A stretch of 59,928 bases of DNA from Nitrospira sp. CR1.2 (GCA_014055495.1 WIAG01000018.1:1-59928), one strand, 5' to 3'. Positions 1 through 8,293 are shown, counted from the first letter of the stretch. A program made the numbers and translations. The notes: generated from the sequence alone by a model not told the origin.

Positions 1-50
1 TATGAGACTAAGGCGGTGGTGAGTGGAACTGCAGAAACATTTGATTTGTA

Positions 51-95
51 TGGTGAGTCGGCTGGGATTCGAACCCAGGACCCTCGCCTTAAAAG
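51..95. repeat. Left attachment site: 45-bp copy of the tRNA-Lys 3' part
   Basis: These 45 bases are identical to 32046-32090, the 3' part (anticodon loop to encoded CCA) of the intact tRNA-Lys gene. The identity stops right after the anticodon-loop bases CCTTAAAAG; beyond it the left copy runs into island DNA and the right copy into the 5' half of the tRNA. This is the classic signature of site-specific integration by a tyrosine recombinase into a tRNA gene, so bases 1-50 should be chromosome and everything to about 32045 the inserted element. No functional tRNA can be made from this copy because the 5' half is missing. Confidence 0.9.
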
Positions 96-142
96 TTCGT
101 TAAGTAGTATTTCTATAGCGGCTTGATCTTGCGAAGGTTTCC

Positions 143-245
143 CCGTTTTTAGCGACGAATCAATCGGTTAGCTCGCTTTCACCGATTACACCGTTTTTAG
201 TGAATCGAGTCCTTTTTTGAAAATTTTTAGCACAAATTTAGCACA
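143..245 (+). repeat. Left-arm repeats: CCGTTTTTAG x2 and TTTAGCACA x2
   Basis: A perfect 10-bp direct repeat, CCGTTTTTAG, lies at 143-152 and 191-200. A second pair, TTTAGCACA, lies at 226-234 and 237-245, spaced by two bases. The TTTAGCACA pair recurs with identical spacing at 31968-31987, just inside the right attachment site. Paired short direct repeats flanking both ends of an integrated element are typical of integrase arm-type binding sites; that role is inferred. No gene is seen between 96 and about 285. Confidence 0.55.
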
Positions 246-287
246 TCCGCTTTACGTAAAACGTAAAACAATGGTAGCGTAAGGTCC

Positions 288-565
288 TTAATCAGAAGTT
301 TCCGGGAAAAGAAAACAGAGCGCCTGTTCGCGGGGGCAACCGTCAGAGAGTTCTCCTGTATACGCAATGTGGCTGAACGGAAGCTCACGATGTTATACAG
401 TGCCGCTGACCTGAAGGACCTGCTGGCTCCTTCCGGTAACCGATTGGAGAAACTGAAAGGCGATCGTGCCGGACAACACAGTATCAGAATGAATGACCAA
501 TGGCGCATCTGTTTCATCTGGAGGGCTGATGGCCCCATGAGGTCGAGATCACGGACTATCACTGA
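288..565 (+). pseudogene. higB: HigB/RelE-type toxin, degraded (no start codon, frameshift)
   Basis: Reading frame 288-536 gives the HigB fold: an N-terminal IRSFREKKTERLF segment, the GNRLEKLKGDRAGQ segment and the conserved INDQWRICF-like core (here RMNDQWRICF). HigB toxins are ribosome-dependent mRNA endonucleases. Two defects are visible. The position where the family has its start reads TTA (288-290), and no ATG, GTG or TTG lies in frame nearby, so a TTG start may have been lost by one change. Near 533-536 the C-run is one base short: the expected C-terminal end HEVEITDYH plus stop is found in the next frame and ends at 563-565. The longest open frame left, from a GTG at 369, covers only the C-terminal half and runs on to 584. 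Either the gene is decayed or the assembly has an error. The antitoxin follows at once. Confidence 0.75.
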
Positions 566-577
566 AGGAGAAAGGTC

Positions 578-898
578 ATGGTAAAGAACGGCATGCGGCC
601 GGTGCATCCCGGAGAAATTTTACTCGAAGAGTTCATGAAGGCGTCCGCCCCCCCTATCAATGCCAATACGCTCGCCAAGGCACTTGAGGTGCCAGCAAAC
701 CGGATTACGGCAATCATCAAGGGGCAACGGGGCATTACTGGCGATACCGCTGTGCGTCTGGCAGCGTTTTTCAATACCACGGCTGAGTTTTGGATGAACT
801 TACAGAACGCCTATGATTTGTGTCTTGCGCAACGGGCGCTACCTGAAAAGATCAGAAAGCATATTGAGGAGAAACGGGGCCTTCTCGTTTCGGCGTAG
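578..898 (+). CDS. higA: HigA-family antitoxin (XRE helix-turn-helix)
   Basis: This 106-residue protein carries the HigA signature: a MRPVHPGEIL start region, an HTH around ALEVPANRITAIIKGQRGIT, and the TTAEFWMNLQ segment near the C-terminus. HigA binds and neutralises HigB and represses its own promoter. A good ribosome-binding site (AAGGAGAAAGG) sits just before the ATG at 578; an internal ATG at 593 matches the usual family start. The gene follows the broken toxin by 12 bases, the normal higBA order. An intact antitoxin beside a dead toxin is a common end state of toxin-antitoxin loci, or the antitoxin may counter a toxin encoded elsewhere. Confidence 0.88.
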   Translation: MVKNGMRPVHPGEILLEEFMKASAPPINANTLAKALEVPANRITAIIKGQRGITGDTAVRLAAFFNTTAEFWMNLQNAYDLCLAQRALPEKIRKHIEEKRGLLVSA

Positions 899-1117
899 GA
901 CTTAGTTCTTATCTGCGTCCACCAGCTCGTGTTCGCCTGCTATAAACGAATCTTATTTGGCACTCTTTAACGGTGAGATAATTTGAATGTGGTCCATATT
1001 TTGAAAATTGACCGCCACCTGCCGCCTATGCACGGCAATTGGCCAGTAAATCAGCTACCGTAGTCCTTGGGCTCTAATCGCAGATGTTACTTAACCCGGG
1101 GGGACGTCGCTACTACA

Positions 1118-2041
1118 ATGGGTTCCGAAACGCCTATTCTGAATATACTTCTAGTTTTCATGCTTCTGACTGCGGCTTGTACGCATGAGGTGGATAAGCA
1201 CATAGCCACTCTCAATATTGCTGAGGAGCAGAATTCGTCGGAACTATATTCTGAGGTGATAGGGAGTGGGCGGCCGCTGGTCTTACTTCATGGTTTTGGA
1301 GCCAACGTATACACATGGAAAGGCATTATTCCATCCCTTTCAGCTAATCATAAAATAATTGCCATAGATCTAAAGGGGTTTGGAAAGTCGGATAAACCAC
1401 AGGACAACCACTATTCAGCGAGGGATCAGGCGGCCCTCGTGAGTTCATTAATCATTGACCAGCAGTTGTCAGATTTTACAATCGTTGGTCATTCATTCGG
1501 AGGTGCGGTAGCTTTACTCACCGCTATCGAGCTCAAAGAAAAAGGCTATGACAAGCTTCAATCTATGGTCCTTATAGATCCTGTTGCCTATGACCAGAGC
1601 TTACCCACCTTCATCTCCGTTTTACGTTTACCGATCCTAGGAAAGATTCTTTTGCAGCTGATACCTGAAGAGTTCCAGGCAAAGCAAATCCTGCGGCTTG
1701 TATATCACGATCAATCAAAAATAACTCCCGAAACGATACATGCCTATGCTACGCCTCTCAAAGAGAGCGCGGCAAAATGGGCGCTCCAGCGAACATCGGA
1801 CCAATTAATTCCTTCCGACCTTTCTACGATCATTTCGAAATATAAAACTTTGTACTATCCCACCCTTATAATTGTTGGAAAGTTTGACAACATTGTGCCC
1901 CCGGAGCTTCCACTTAAACTTTCCCTTGATCTACCTCTTGCCAAACTAGTTACTATTTCCTCAGGACACGCTCCCCAAGAAGAGTCTCCTGCAGAGACCA
2001 CTGAATTGATTCTGAATTTTTTCGCTCTAACCGGAGGTTAG
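1118..2041 (+). CDS. Alpha/beta-hydrolase lipoprotein
   Basis: The start at 1118 gives a 307-residue protein beginning with a signal peptide and a lipobox-like TAAC (Cys21), so it is probably lipid-anchored in the envelope. The TTG start at 1067 would only add residues before the signal. The fold is recognisable: oxyanion HG at residues 58-59 (LLHGFGAN), nucleophile Ser126 in GHSFGG, an acid in the GKFDN segment, and the catalytic His in SGHAPQE near the end. The family includes esterases, lipases and C-C hydrolases, and the substrate cannot be told. The gene ends in a 15-base convergent overlap with the next minus-strand gene. It is the first of a row of exported-protein genes in the AT-richer left part of the island. 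Confidence 0.8.
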   Translation: MGSETPILNILLVFMLLTAACTHEVDKHIATLNIAEEQNSSELYSEVIGSGRPLVLLHGFGANVYTWKGIIPSLSANHKIIAIDLKGFGKSDKPQDNHYSARDQAALVSSLIIDQQLSDFTIVGHSFGGAVALLTAIELKEKGYDKLQSMVLIDPVAYDQSLPTFISVLRLPILGKILLQLIPEEFQAKQILRLVYHDQSKITPETIHAYATPLKESAAKWALQRTSDQLIPSDLSTIISKYKTLYYPTLIIVGKFDNIVPPELPLKLSLDLPLAKLVTISSGHAPQEESPAETTELILNFFALTGG

Positions 2042-2989
2042 TTTCTTCAACTTATCCAATATCTGACTGCTGTCAAAAAACGTGCCGAAGCCAATCTTTA
2101 CAAGATCAGGCTTGCTGCCAAAATCCGTTTCAAGAGTCGTCTGGAGAAACAACGGCACACCCAAATCATACATGGGGAGAAATCCCTCTATTTTCATTCG
2201 ATATTTGGGTTGGAGAAAGTTTCCACTATAACCGTAGCCGACGTCGAAGTACGTACCGTTCATGACAGATCCGGTTTCCATGAATCGTATACCGCCCATT
2301 GTCCTCCAAAAGAAATTCTGTTCAGTTTCCGAGGTTTGTCCCCCTACCTTAATCACTGGACCAATTTCCCATACGCGTTCAGACGAATTGATATTTAAGA
2401 TAAACGGCGCCCAAAACAGCGCTACATTAGTATCGAAAGATCTCTCTGCGGACAAATTTGTGTTTGCCGGGTTCGTTGGATCGAACTTTTCTACTGCGGT
2501 GCTTACAAGCCTAAAGTCCAACTGAGTTCTAACCTTTCCAGTTGAAAATAAAACATTATTCTTAACGTCATCTGCCTTACGCGTGTCGGCAAGAGTATTG
2601 ACTCTTAGTCCGATGAAGGGAAACGGTTTCGCAAAATTCTTCTGCCCAGATTTACTTTCAAGGGTATATTCAGCCCCTAAGAAAAAATAGCTTGCAATTG
2701 GCTTTTCTGACGTCCGGACTTTTGCAATGATTACCTTTTGCAACGCTGTATGCTTATCCTCAGTAATAATACCCTTAGTAACAAGTTCTTCCGTGCTGCT
2801 CCATGGGCGACCATCAATAACCTTCATAGTTTCAATGGCACTAAAAATTTTTACGAGCTCGGATGCTTTGGCTGAATTGATATCAACTAAAACTGCCCCG
2901 ATCACCACCGGAGCGTTATCTGCTATGGCAACGCTTAAGTAAGGCCACCATAAGACGACGAAAACTACCCCTATGATAAGTCTTCGCAT
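2027..2989 (-). CDS. Exported helix-hairpin-helix protein with probable beta-barrel
   Basis: The 320-residue product begins with a clear signal peptide (MRRLIIGVVFVVLW). Residues about 33-95 look like a ComEA/HHH_3-type helix-hairpin-helix unit: VDINSAKASEL, then IDGRPWSSTEELV, then a Lys-rich helix. The rest (about 100-320) is rich in alternating hydrophobic and aromatic residues, with segments such as YFFLGAEYTL, GGIRFMETGS and YFDVGYGYSG, as in outer-membrane beta-barrels. I know no characterised family with this combination. HHH units usually bind DNA non-specifically, so a surface DNA-binding or uptake-related role is possible but is inference. It converges on the hydrolase gene and faces away from the metallophosphoesterase gene. 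Confidence 0.6.
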   Translation of the reverse strand: MRRLIIGVVFVVLWWPYLSVAIADNAPVVIGAVLVDINSAKASELVKIFSAIETMKVIDGRPWSSTEELVTKGIITEDKHTALQKVIIAKVRTSEKPIASYFFLGAEYTLESKSGQKNFAKPFPFIGLRVNTLADTRKADDVKNNVLFSTGKVRTQLDFRLVSTAVEKFDPTNPANTNLSAERSFDTNVALFWAPFILNINSSERVWEIGPVIKVGGQTSETEQNFFWRTMGGIRFMETGSVMNGTYFDVGYGYSGNFLQPKYRMKIEGFLPMYDLGVPLFLQTTLETDFGSKPDLVKIGFGTFFDSSQILDKLKKLTSG

Positions 2990-3365
2990 GAGAGGTCCTT
3001 TGTTTAAGGTGATCTATAGGCAGCGAGATTCTTTTCTTTCGTTAACCAATCTGCAAATGCAAAGATCTAGCCCAAAGATTCCCTGACTTAGCGAGGATAA
3101 GTGACCATTTTTCATTGACGCCACCGTGCGGTCATGTATCTCGGCAGATACAGCACGTATCAAAACAGATACGTACGTATATAGTCTACGTAAGTAAACG
3201 TGAATATTACTAAGACAATGCGTGGCGGCAAGTAGGTTGGCCTGGCGACTCAGTGGAAAACGTGCGGCACGTCGTATCGAGTGAGGCGCTAAGAATAATT
3301 GTATTGGTTGGGAGATGCGATTTTTGATTTGGAGTAGGAATCCTATGCCTTTTCACATCTATTAT
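2990..3365. other. Intergenic region with nested inverted repeats
   Basis: No gene is seen in these 376 bases. The middle holds a dense group of inverted repeats: TATCT-cggc-AGATA around 3137-3150, CGTATC-aaaaca-GATACG around 3156-3173, and overlapping TACGTA palindromes around 3170-3190. It lies upstream of the minus-strand gene 2027-2989 and downstream of the metallophosphoesterase gene, so it may hold an operator or promoter. That role is inferred. Confidence 0.4.
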
Positions 3366-4937
3366 TCAGTTCTGGGTTCTCTCTAGACATTTCCGGCTAA
3401 CATTCGAGCATTTTTCGTCACATGCTGAAAGATAGGTGCCGTTGCCAGCCCCGCCGCGATACCAATTTTTCACTGTAGTAGTTCCCTCGCTTGATATGTG
3501 CACCCCCGAATAACACGCTGGCAGTTTATCGAATGGCAATGATTTCATAGCTTGCATCGGGGTTATCCCATTCTCTTTGGCTAATGCCTGAAAGGCTTCG
3601 TCTGCGATTAATCGTTGAAAGGCCCCAGTGTTATAAACTTTCACTGCCACACCATTCTGAATTTGTACTGTCCAATCAAACCAAAGTTCATGAGTGTGCG
3701 CGTACACAAACGTCCGCATTCTAGGATGTTCAGCAAGCCTTTGATTTAAATGAGCCCTCATTACCCATTCCTTGGGTACTAATGTGTGCTCGATCAAAGC
3801 GCCGAGCTTTGGTTCAACACAGGTCCAAGTCGGTGGATTTTCCCCCTTTTGTGCTGCTAAATGAGCACAGAGTAGCTTCACCTGATCATCGGGTAGTGCG
3901 GCCTTGTCCTTAGCCAGTTGTTCTAAAGATGTCCGCAGGCCTTCCCACAGCGGATCTTTATCATTCAATAGCTTCTCACGGAATGTGTCCTTCGATGGAA
4001 AGCCTCCTGCGAAAAGCTTATAGCCCAAGAGCCTCCCCTTGTCTGTATTGAACTTGAACTCCTCCCCTTTTTTCTGCGGTCCAAGCACTCTCATTTTTTG
4101 ATACAGGGAAGTCTCAAAAAGATTAAACCAGATGAACCTAGCGGCATCTTGCGCAGACCCCCAGACTCCTTTATCTGCCATGTAATATCTAACGCCAGCC
4201 GACTCTGGACTGAGATTATCGATAAGAGGGAAACACTCTTCGCGTTCATTATATAACTCCTGAACGAAATGCTCTCCCCATGGCCGACGCAGTTTATCTC
4301 CTCCTGTTTCGGATGTTAGCATCGGCCATTGAGGATAGAGATTCACGTCTCCGCCGATTTGGTGTCCATGTTCTGCTACGACAGTACCGTCATCCGAAGT
4401 CCAAACTCCGCTTCGTACAAGTGTAATTGGATCACCGTCCTTTATGCCCATTTCTTTGCTGATCAGAGCCCAGACCGATGGAAGCAATAAAGCAGCATCA
4501 TGATTACCAGGGACGATGAACATTCTATTGCTGCCATTTCGAGCAAAGGAAGCTAATAGTTTCAAATCCACACCGTGGGCGGCGATTACATCTTTAACAA
4601 TCGTTTCCATTTCATCGATGGTACAACCCCAGTCTGGGTCCTTACTGACACAATCTTTCCGCGGCTGCCACAGTTCCAATAAATCGCCTAAAATTACTAA
4701 GTCAGTCTCGCCTTTGCCCGTGGAAGTAAGACTATCAAGAAATGCTTTTAGGTCGTCCCCCCATCGAAAGTCCTCATGTGGGTCCCAAACGTCTCCATTC
4801 TTTCCTACTCCAAAATGAAGGTCACTTATAAACACAGTCGTGCGGGAGGTTTCTGCTGCAGTCAAGTCAGGTCTGGGCATGAATCCGATAGCAACCCACA
4901 ATACAATCAGTATTCGCAGCACTTGCTTGGCTTTCAT
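3366..4937 (-). CDS. Exported calcineurin-like metallophosphoesterase
   Basis: This 523-residue protein has an N-terminal signal peptide (about 1-28) and the motif series of calcineurin-like phosphoesterases: DLH at 39-41, GDLLE at 84-88, GNHD near residue 145, a GHQ motif (AEHGHQIGG) and GHxH-like YAHTHELW towards the C-terminus. These residues bind two metals and hydrolyse phosphomono- or diesters. It therefore probably acts in the periplasm or cell envelope on an unknown phosphoester. Its ATG overlaps the TGA of the upstream CHAT gene (ATGA), so the two are translationally coupled and likely work together. It is longer than most members because of an insert between the GNHD and GHQ motifs. 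Confidence 0.85.
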   Translation of the reverse strand: MKAKQVLRILIVLWVAIGFMPRPDLTAAETSRTTVFISDLHFGVGKNGDVWDPHEDFRWGDDLKAFLDSLTSTGKGETDLVILGDLLELWQPRKDCVSKDPDWGCTIDEMETIVKDVIAAHGVDLKLLASFARNGSNRMFIVPGNHDAALLLPSVWALISKEMGIKDGDPITLVRSGVWTSDDGTVVAEHGHQIGGDVNLYPQWPMLTSETGGDKLRRPWGEHFVQELYNEREECFPLIDNLSPESAGVRYYMADKGVWGSAQDAARFIWFNLFETSLYQKMRVLGPQKKGEEFKFNTDKGRLLGYKLFAGGFPSKDTFREKLLNDKDPLWEGLRTSLEQLAKDKAALPDDQVKLLCAHLAAQKGENPPTWTCVEPKLGALIEHTLVPKEWVMRAHLNQRLAEHPRMRTFVYAHTHELWFDWTVQIQNGVAVKVYNTGAFQRLIADEAFQALAKENGITPMQAMKSLPFDKLPACYSGVHISSEGTTTVKNWYRGGAGNGTYLSACDEKCSNVSRKCLERTQN

Positions 4938-6886
4938 GGGTTAGTTCCTAGTGCATTGCAAAATTGAATAAAGCTATTCCCTGCTAGGGTGAATTCATAA
5001 CGAGGTTTGGCTTTTATATTCTGAAACGCGGGATCCTTTTCGAGCGCCTCTATAGCTTTCTCGAATAGCTCTCCAAGAGTAACAGGTTCGGCTCGCCTCG
5101 ACGGATTTCTGACGTAAATGCTGAGTTGGCTATAGAAATGTGTAGCCATTCCAATACCTAAATCGGCGGGCACATCAAAAGGCGATAAGACTAACGCGTC
5201 AATACCATTACTATTTAGGCGAGAGAAAAGAGCCAATCTTTTCTCTGAACTTAGGAGGTCTCCTCCGCGACATGCTCCAATGACAGCAATACTCCCCTTC
5301 CCGTACTTCCGCACGATCTCGTCACTCATTACCACATCTGTATGAGCGTCATACCAAAGTAGTCCATCGCCGTGATGAGCCAAAAGTATCAAACCTTCCG
5401 GAGTGCTCTCCGCACCTTGTTTAGACCAGTATTCTCGAAGGTCCTTGATCGCGCTTAGGCGTCCAGGATTTGATCTATCAAGCTCCCTCAGAAAGGCTTC
5501 ATAGGAGGCAGATCCTACGCCTTCCAGGGTTGTCGGAAAGGCAAGTGTCCATCGATCGCCTATGCACATGGGACGATGCCTATATGTTTGCTGGGGAAGA
5601 GGCTGGACGATGGTGTAAGAGTCGCCTAAAAATCGAGACCCAATCCTTGCAGCACCGATAGGCAAAAAAATACTGCGGCCGGTTAAATCAACCAGTCGCG
5701 CAAACAGAATCGGTCGCTTCTTAGTCTTGGCGATTTCAATTAGCCGTTGCTTAGCTTCCTGCGCATGTGACCGCCCTTCATCACTTTCTGCGCTAAAGAG
5801 AGCTCTTGATATGAAATCACCTACCATCGAGTAGTCACCAGAACTTCTGGCATTGTCGAGTATGGATAAGAAATTAGAATTACCTAAAATCCAGCTAAAG
5901 CTACTTCCCACAGACCAAGCCATCGTCTTGCCGGCTTCCCCGAAGACTGCTACTCTAGATGTGTTTTCTCCAAGCTTCATCTCAAAGAGATGGATTGCCG
6001 CGTCAGCGACACCATCAGGCTTTTCAAACAGCAAAGGGAGGTTACTGGAAGAAATCTTTCTCGCTCGATGAGCGCTGATTTTGCACTTTGGGATAGGGGT
6101 ACCAGGCTTGTGGATTGCCACAGTGTGAATGTAATCGTCTATCGGACGCTCAAGATTTCTATTCCATATTGAAAATGCGACTGCAGCACAACCTTCCTCT
6201 AGTGCTCTAAAATCTATCTTTATCTTTCCAGCCTGCACGCGGGTGGAAAAATCAGACAGACCTTCTTCTTGGTCCCGTGGGATACCTGGTGTCTTGATTC
6301 TCCTCAAGTCGATATCAAACCTTTTTAGCTGCTCTTCGCCTGCCAAAAAGCGGAGCCCTCGACCTACCGTTACAGGCTTCACATAAACTGTAAGGCTGTC
6401 GGTCTTGGGGTTCTGTAACGTCTTATTGATGTCTTTTATAAAATCATCACTTGGGTTTTCACCTTCTATCCCAGCATCCGCATAACGATATGGTGATATA
6501 TCCAAAACAATTGTGTAATCTCGTCCCACTTCCAGGACACTTGAAACAACTCCATTCATGGAACCGGCCTCTTGAAACCAGCTGTTCCAATAGACACCGG
6601 GTCCCGAGGTCAGCGGTGCCTCTAACACCCCTTCCAAATCGATTCCATGGATTATTGAATTCGAGGCTCCAAAGATGGCATCGTTTATTTCGGGAAGATT
6701 TGTTGAGGCCTTCGAAATATCTCCTGAAGACATCTCAGCGTTCGAAGCACACGCCGTTATAGTGCCCAGAATGAGAACTAGGAACAATGATGCCTGAGAT
6801 AAATTACATAACAAAGCTTCGAACAAATCCAACTTCACTCTTTTCGCAGTCCAAATACGATGGAAACAGCCCAAACATTGGACCAT
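4934..6886 (-). CDS. CHAT-domain (caspase-like) lipoprotein
   Basis: The 650-residue product has an N-terminal hydrophobic segment ending in a lipobox-like TITAC, so it is probably a lipoprotein; the exact start is uncertain (ATG at 6886, or a GTG at 6838). The C-terminal third is a CHAT peptidase domain: the catalytic His lies in LLAHHGDG (His504/505) and the catalytic Cys in VIGACRGGD (Cys539), each after a hydrophobic strand as in caspases and separase. CHAT proteases usually sit in cytoplasmic death or defence systems, so a secreted, lipid-anchored one is unusual. The N-terminal 480 residues match nothing I can name; they include an LFARLVDLTGRS segment. The gene is coupled by ATGA to the metallophosphoesterase. 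Confidence 0.75.
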   Translation of the reverse strand: MVQCLGCFHRIWTAKRVKLDLFEALLCNLSQASLFLVLILGTITACASNAEMSSGDISKASTNLPEINDAIFGASNSIIHGIDLEGVLEAPLTSGPGVYWNSWFQEAGSMNGVVSSVLEVGRDYTIVLDISPYRYADAGIEGENPSDDFIKDINKTLQNPKTDSLTVYVKPVTVGRGLRFLAGEEQLKRFDIDLRRIKTPGIPRDQEEGLSDFSTRVQAGKIKIDFRALEEGCAAVAFSIWNRNLERPIDDYIHTVAIHKPGTPIPKCKISAHRARKISSSNLPLLFEKPDGVADAAIHLFEMKLGENTSRVAVFGEAGKTMAWSVGSSFSWILGNSNFLSILDNARSSGDYSMVGDFISRALFSAESDEGRSHAQEAKQRLIEIAKTKKRPILFARLVDLTGRSIFLPIGAARIGSRFLGDSYTIVQPLPQQTYRHRPMCIGDRWTLAFPTTLEGVGSASYEAFLRELDRSNPGRLSAIKDLREYWSKQGAESTPEGLILLAHHGDGLLWYDAHTDVVMSDEIVRKYGKGSIAVIGACRGGDLLSSEKRLALFSRLNSNGIDALVLSPFDVPADLGIGMATHFYSQLSIYVRNPSRRAEPVTLGELFEKAIEALEKDPAFQNIKAKPRYEFTLAGNSFIQFCNALGTNP

Positions 6887-6928
6887 CTAGTTCACCTTTT
6901 AACGACTTTCAATAAGCTACTCCTTGGA

Positions 6929-7507
6929 CTAGGTAGCTGTTAGTGAATGCCCTGGGCGAAGAATGACTTCCTTTACCTGATTAGTCCGAACCCAATCGGC
7001 GATTTCAATTATTTCATCGATTGATCCCACTGCAATACAGCCTCTTGTCCAATTCACCCACGTTGTTGTTGAACCTAACCATTTCCAGCTCTCAGGGGGA
7101 CCATGTATGCCGATCTTACCTCCATTAAATCCTTTGCGTTTTTGATCTTCTCGAGGAAAATCAATCGGAATAAATGTATGAAATCCTTCTCCAGATGGCC
7201 TCGGGCTCCCCAATGCATATATTCCAAGTGGCGTCTTATTATCGCCTTCTTTCTGTTTGTCTGGTCCGCCACTGCCAATCGCAACTGCGTAGCCTCGAAA
7301 GGACGAACCAGCTTGACACAACCACATGTGTTTCGTTTTCGTGTCGATGACCACAGCCTTCAGAATGCCTGCGCAACCGTCTCCTCCTACATCGGATATC
7401 CCAGCGCAGTCTGCAAATGAAATAGCGGAAAGAGCAATCAAAGGTAAAATCATGCCCCGCTTCTTATGGTTGTAAATTTTTAGTCCCCAATGCTCCCTCA
7501 AAGGCAT
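6929..7507 (-). CDS. L,D-transpeptidase (YkuD family)
   Basis: The 192-residue protein carries the YkuD active site: a conserved His in IGIHGPPE and, about 23 residues later, the catalytic Cys in WTRGCIAV (family pattern S/T-x-G-C). Upstream sit the usual TPLGIY and FIPIDFP strands. Such enzymes make 3-3 peptidoglycan cross-links or attach proteins to peptidoglycan. The N-terminus has a hydrophobic signal segment (ILPLIALSAISFA); the real start may be the internal ATG at 7453. The gene lies 42 bases upstream of the CHAT gene on the same strand, so it could head a three-gene unit LDT - CHAT - phosphoesterase. Its upstream region has repeated ACGTATTTA motifs. Confidence 0.82.
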   Translation of the reverse strand: MPLREHWGLKIYNHKKRGMILPLIALSAISFADCAGISDVGGDGCAGILKAVVIDTKTKHMWLCQAGSSFRGYAVAIGSGGPDKQKEGDNKTPLGIYALGSPRPSGEGFHTFIPIDFPREDQKRKGFNGGKIGIHGPPESWKWLGSTTTWVNWTRGCIAVGSIDEIIEIADWVRTNQVKEVILRPGHSLTAT

Positions 7508-7585
7508 GTTAAACGAGCCTCAAATAGCAGTATATTTACCTACTCTATCACGATGGTTTGGCAAGACTTAAAATAAGCACGGTTT

Positions 7586-7639
7586 ACGTATTTATCACAG
7601 AGCAAGACCATGGGCAAGGCCTTTAAATACACGTATTTA
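7586..7639. repeat. ACGTATTTA direct repeats upstream of the L,D-transpeptidase
   Basis: ACGTATTTA occurs at 7586-7594 and 7631-7639, 45 bases apart, in an AT-rich stretch just upstream of the transpeptidase start. The spacing is near four helical turns, which suits a repressor or activator, but no binding protein can be named. Confidence 0.3.
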
Positions 7640-7740
7640 ATCATACGATGTCTTAGCTGACGTCTCCCCGAAAAACGACGGCAAGTCATAACTAGAGTAC
7701 TATACTGGCTTCGGCGGTCCTCGACGAAAGGAGTGGATCG

Positions 7741-7920
7741 ATGAAGGGGTCACGATTCTCCGAAGAACAGATCGTCTATGCCATCCGGCAAGCCGGGAGT
7801 CGCGTCCCAGTTGGGCACGTCTGTTGGCAGCTCGGATTTGCCGAGCAAACCTTCTACGCCTGGAAAAGAGGTACGCGCATCTAGGCGCCCGACTCAAACG
7901 GCTGGTGGCCGAACTCTCGC
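7741..7920 (+). pseudogene. IS3-family OrfA transposase remnant
   Basis: The reading frame from 7741 begins MKGSRFSEEQIVYAIRQAG and continues through an HTH (CWQLGFAEQTFYAWK), the typical N-terminus of IS3-family OrfA proteins. The frame is broken after the Trp-Lys by one missing A (stop at 7882). In the shifted frame the family sequence resumes as KRYAHLG, then jumps to ARLKRLVAELS, so about 16 codons are also deleted. The homology ends near 7920, where an att-like sequence begins. No OrfB or terminal inverted repeats are seen. This is a dead fragment left in the island. Confidence 0.8.
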
Positions 7921-7931
7921 CTTAAAAGGGC
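7916..7931. repeat. Internal att-like sequence matching the tRNA-Lys anticodon arm
   Basis: Sixteen bases, CTCGCCTTAAAAGGGC, match the tRNA-Lys anticodon stem-loop (32076-32094 region) exactly. They lie at the point where the IS3 OrfA homology stops. The first few bases could come from OrfA, and the rest look like an integrase core. It may be a scar of an earlier integration, or the left end of a smaller element. Confidence 0.5.
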
Positions 7932-7939
7932 CCAATGGG

Positions 7940-7965
7940 ATACGTAAAATCAATGCCTTACGTAT
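7940..7965. promoter_or_regulatory. Perfect inverted repeat ATACGTAA-N10-TTACGTAT
   Basis: The arms are at 7940-7947 and 7958-7965 with a 10-base spacer, a dyad typical of a dimeric regulator site. It belongs to a set of TACGTA-type motifs in the island's non-coding DNA (around 253, 3170-3190, 7585). No gene starts right beside it. Confidence 0.4.
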
Positions 7966-8293
7966 TGAGATATTCCAATCTGATACGCGGTTTTACAATG
8001 ACTTACAAATAGGTTGTCCGATATAGGACAGGCATTTAATCAAGGCTGACAAGCCAGATGAACTTCTCAATACTCATGCGATCTCCTGAATAGACCTCCG
8101 GGATGAGGAGACGGCGAGGCACACTTCGACGGGTGTCCTGTAAACGAGCACGTCCTCAAAGCGATGGGAAATGATTCCTGGGCTTCCCAAATTGTGGACT
8201 GTTGGTCTTACTGCTTTTGCTTTCTTAAGGGACCAGCTCACCCCGGTCCGTTTTCCGTTTTGTCCCCTTCACTGTTCTGCCTTCACTCTGGCA
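7966..8293. other. Non-coding gap downstream of the triple-domain lipoprotein gene
   Basis: No confident gene is seen. One short dyad, TGTCC-gatata-GGACA, lies at 8015-8030. A stop-free plus-strand stretch from about 8115 to the end of the gap resembles nothing I recognise and may be a gene remnant. Confidence 0.3.

Noticed and set aside
8100..8290. Transposase OrfB remnant downstream of the OrfA fragment
   Set aside because: The open stretch shows none of the DDE-region motifs of IS3 OrfB.
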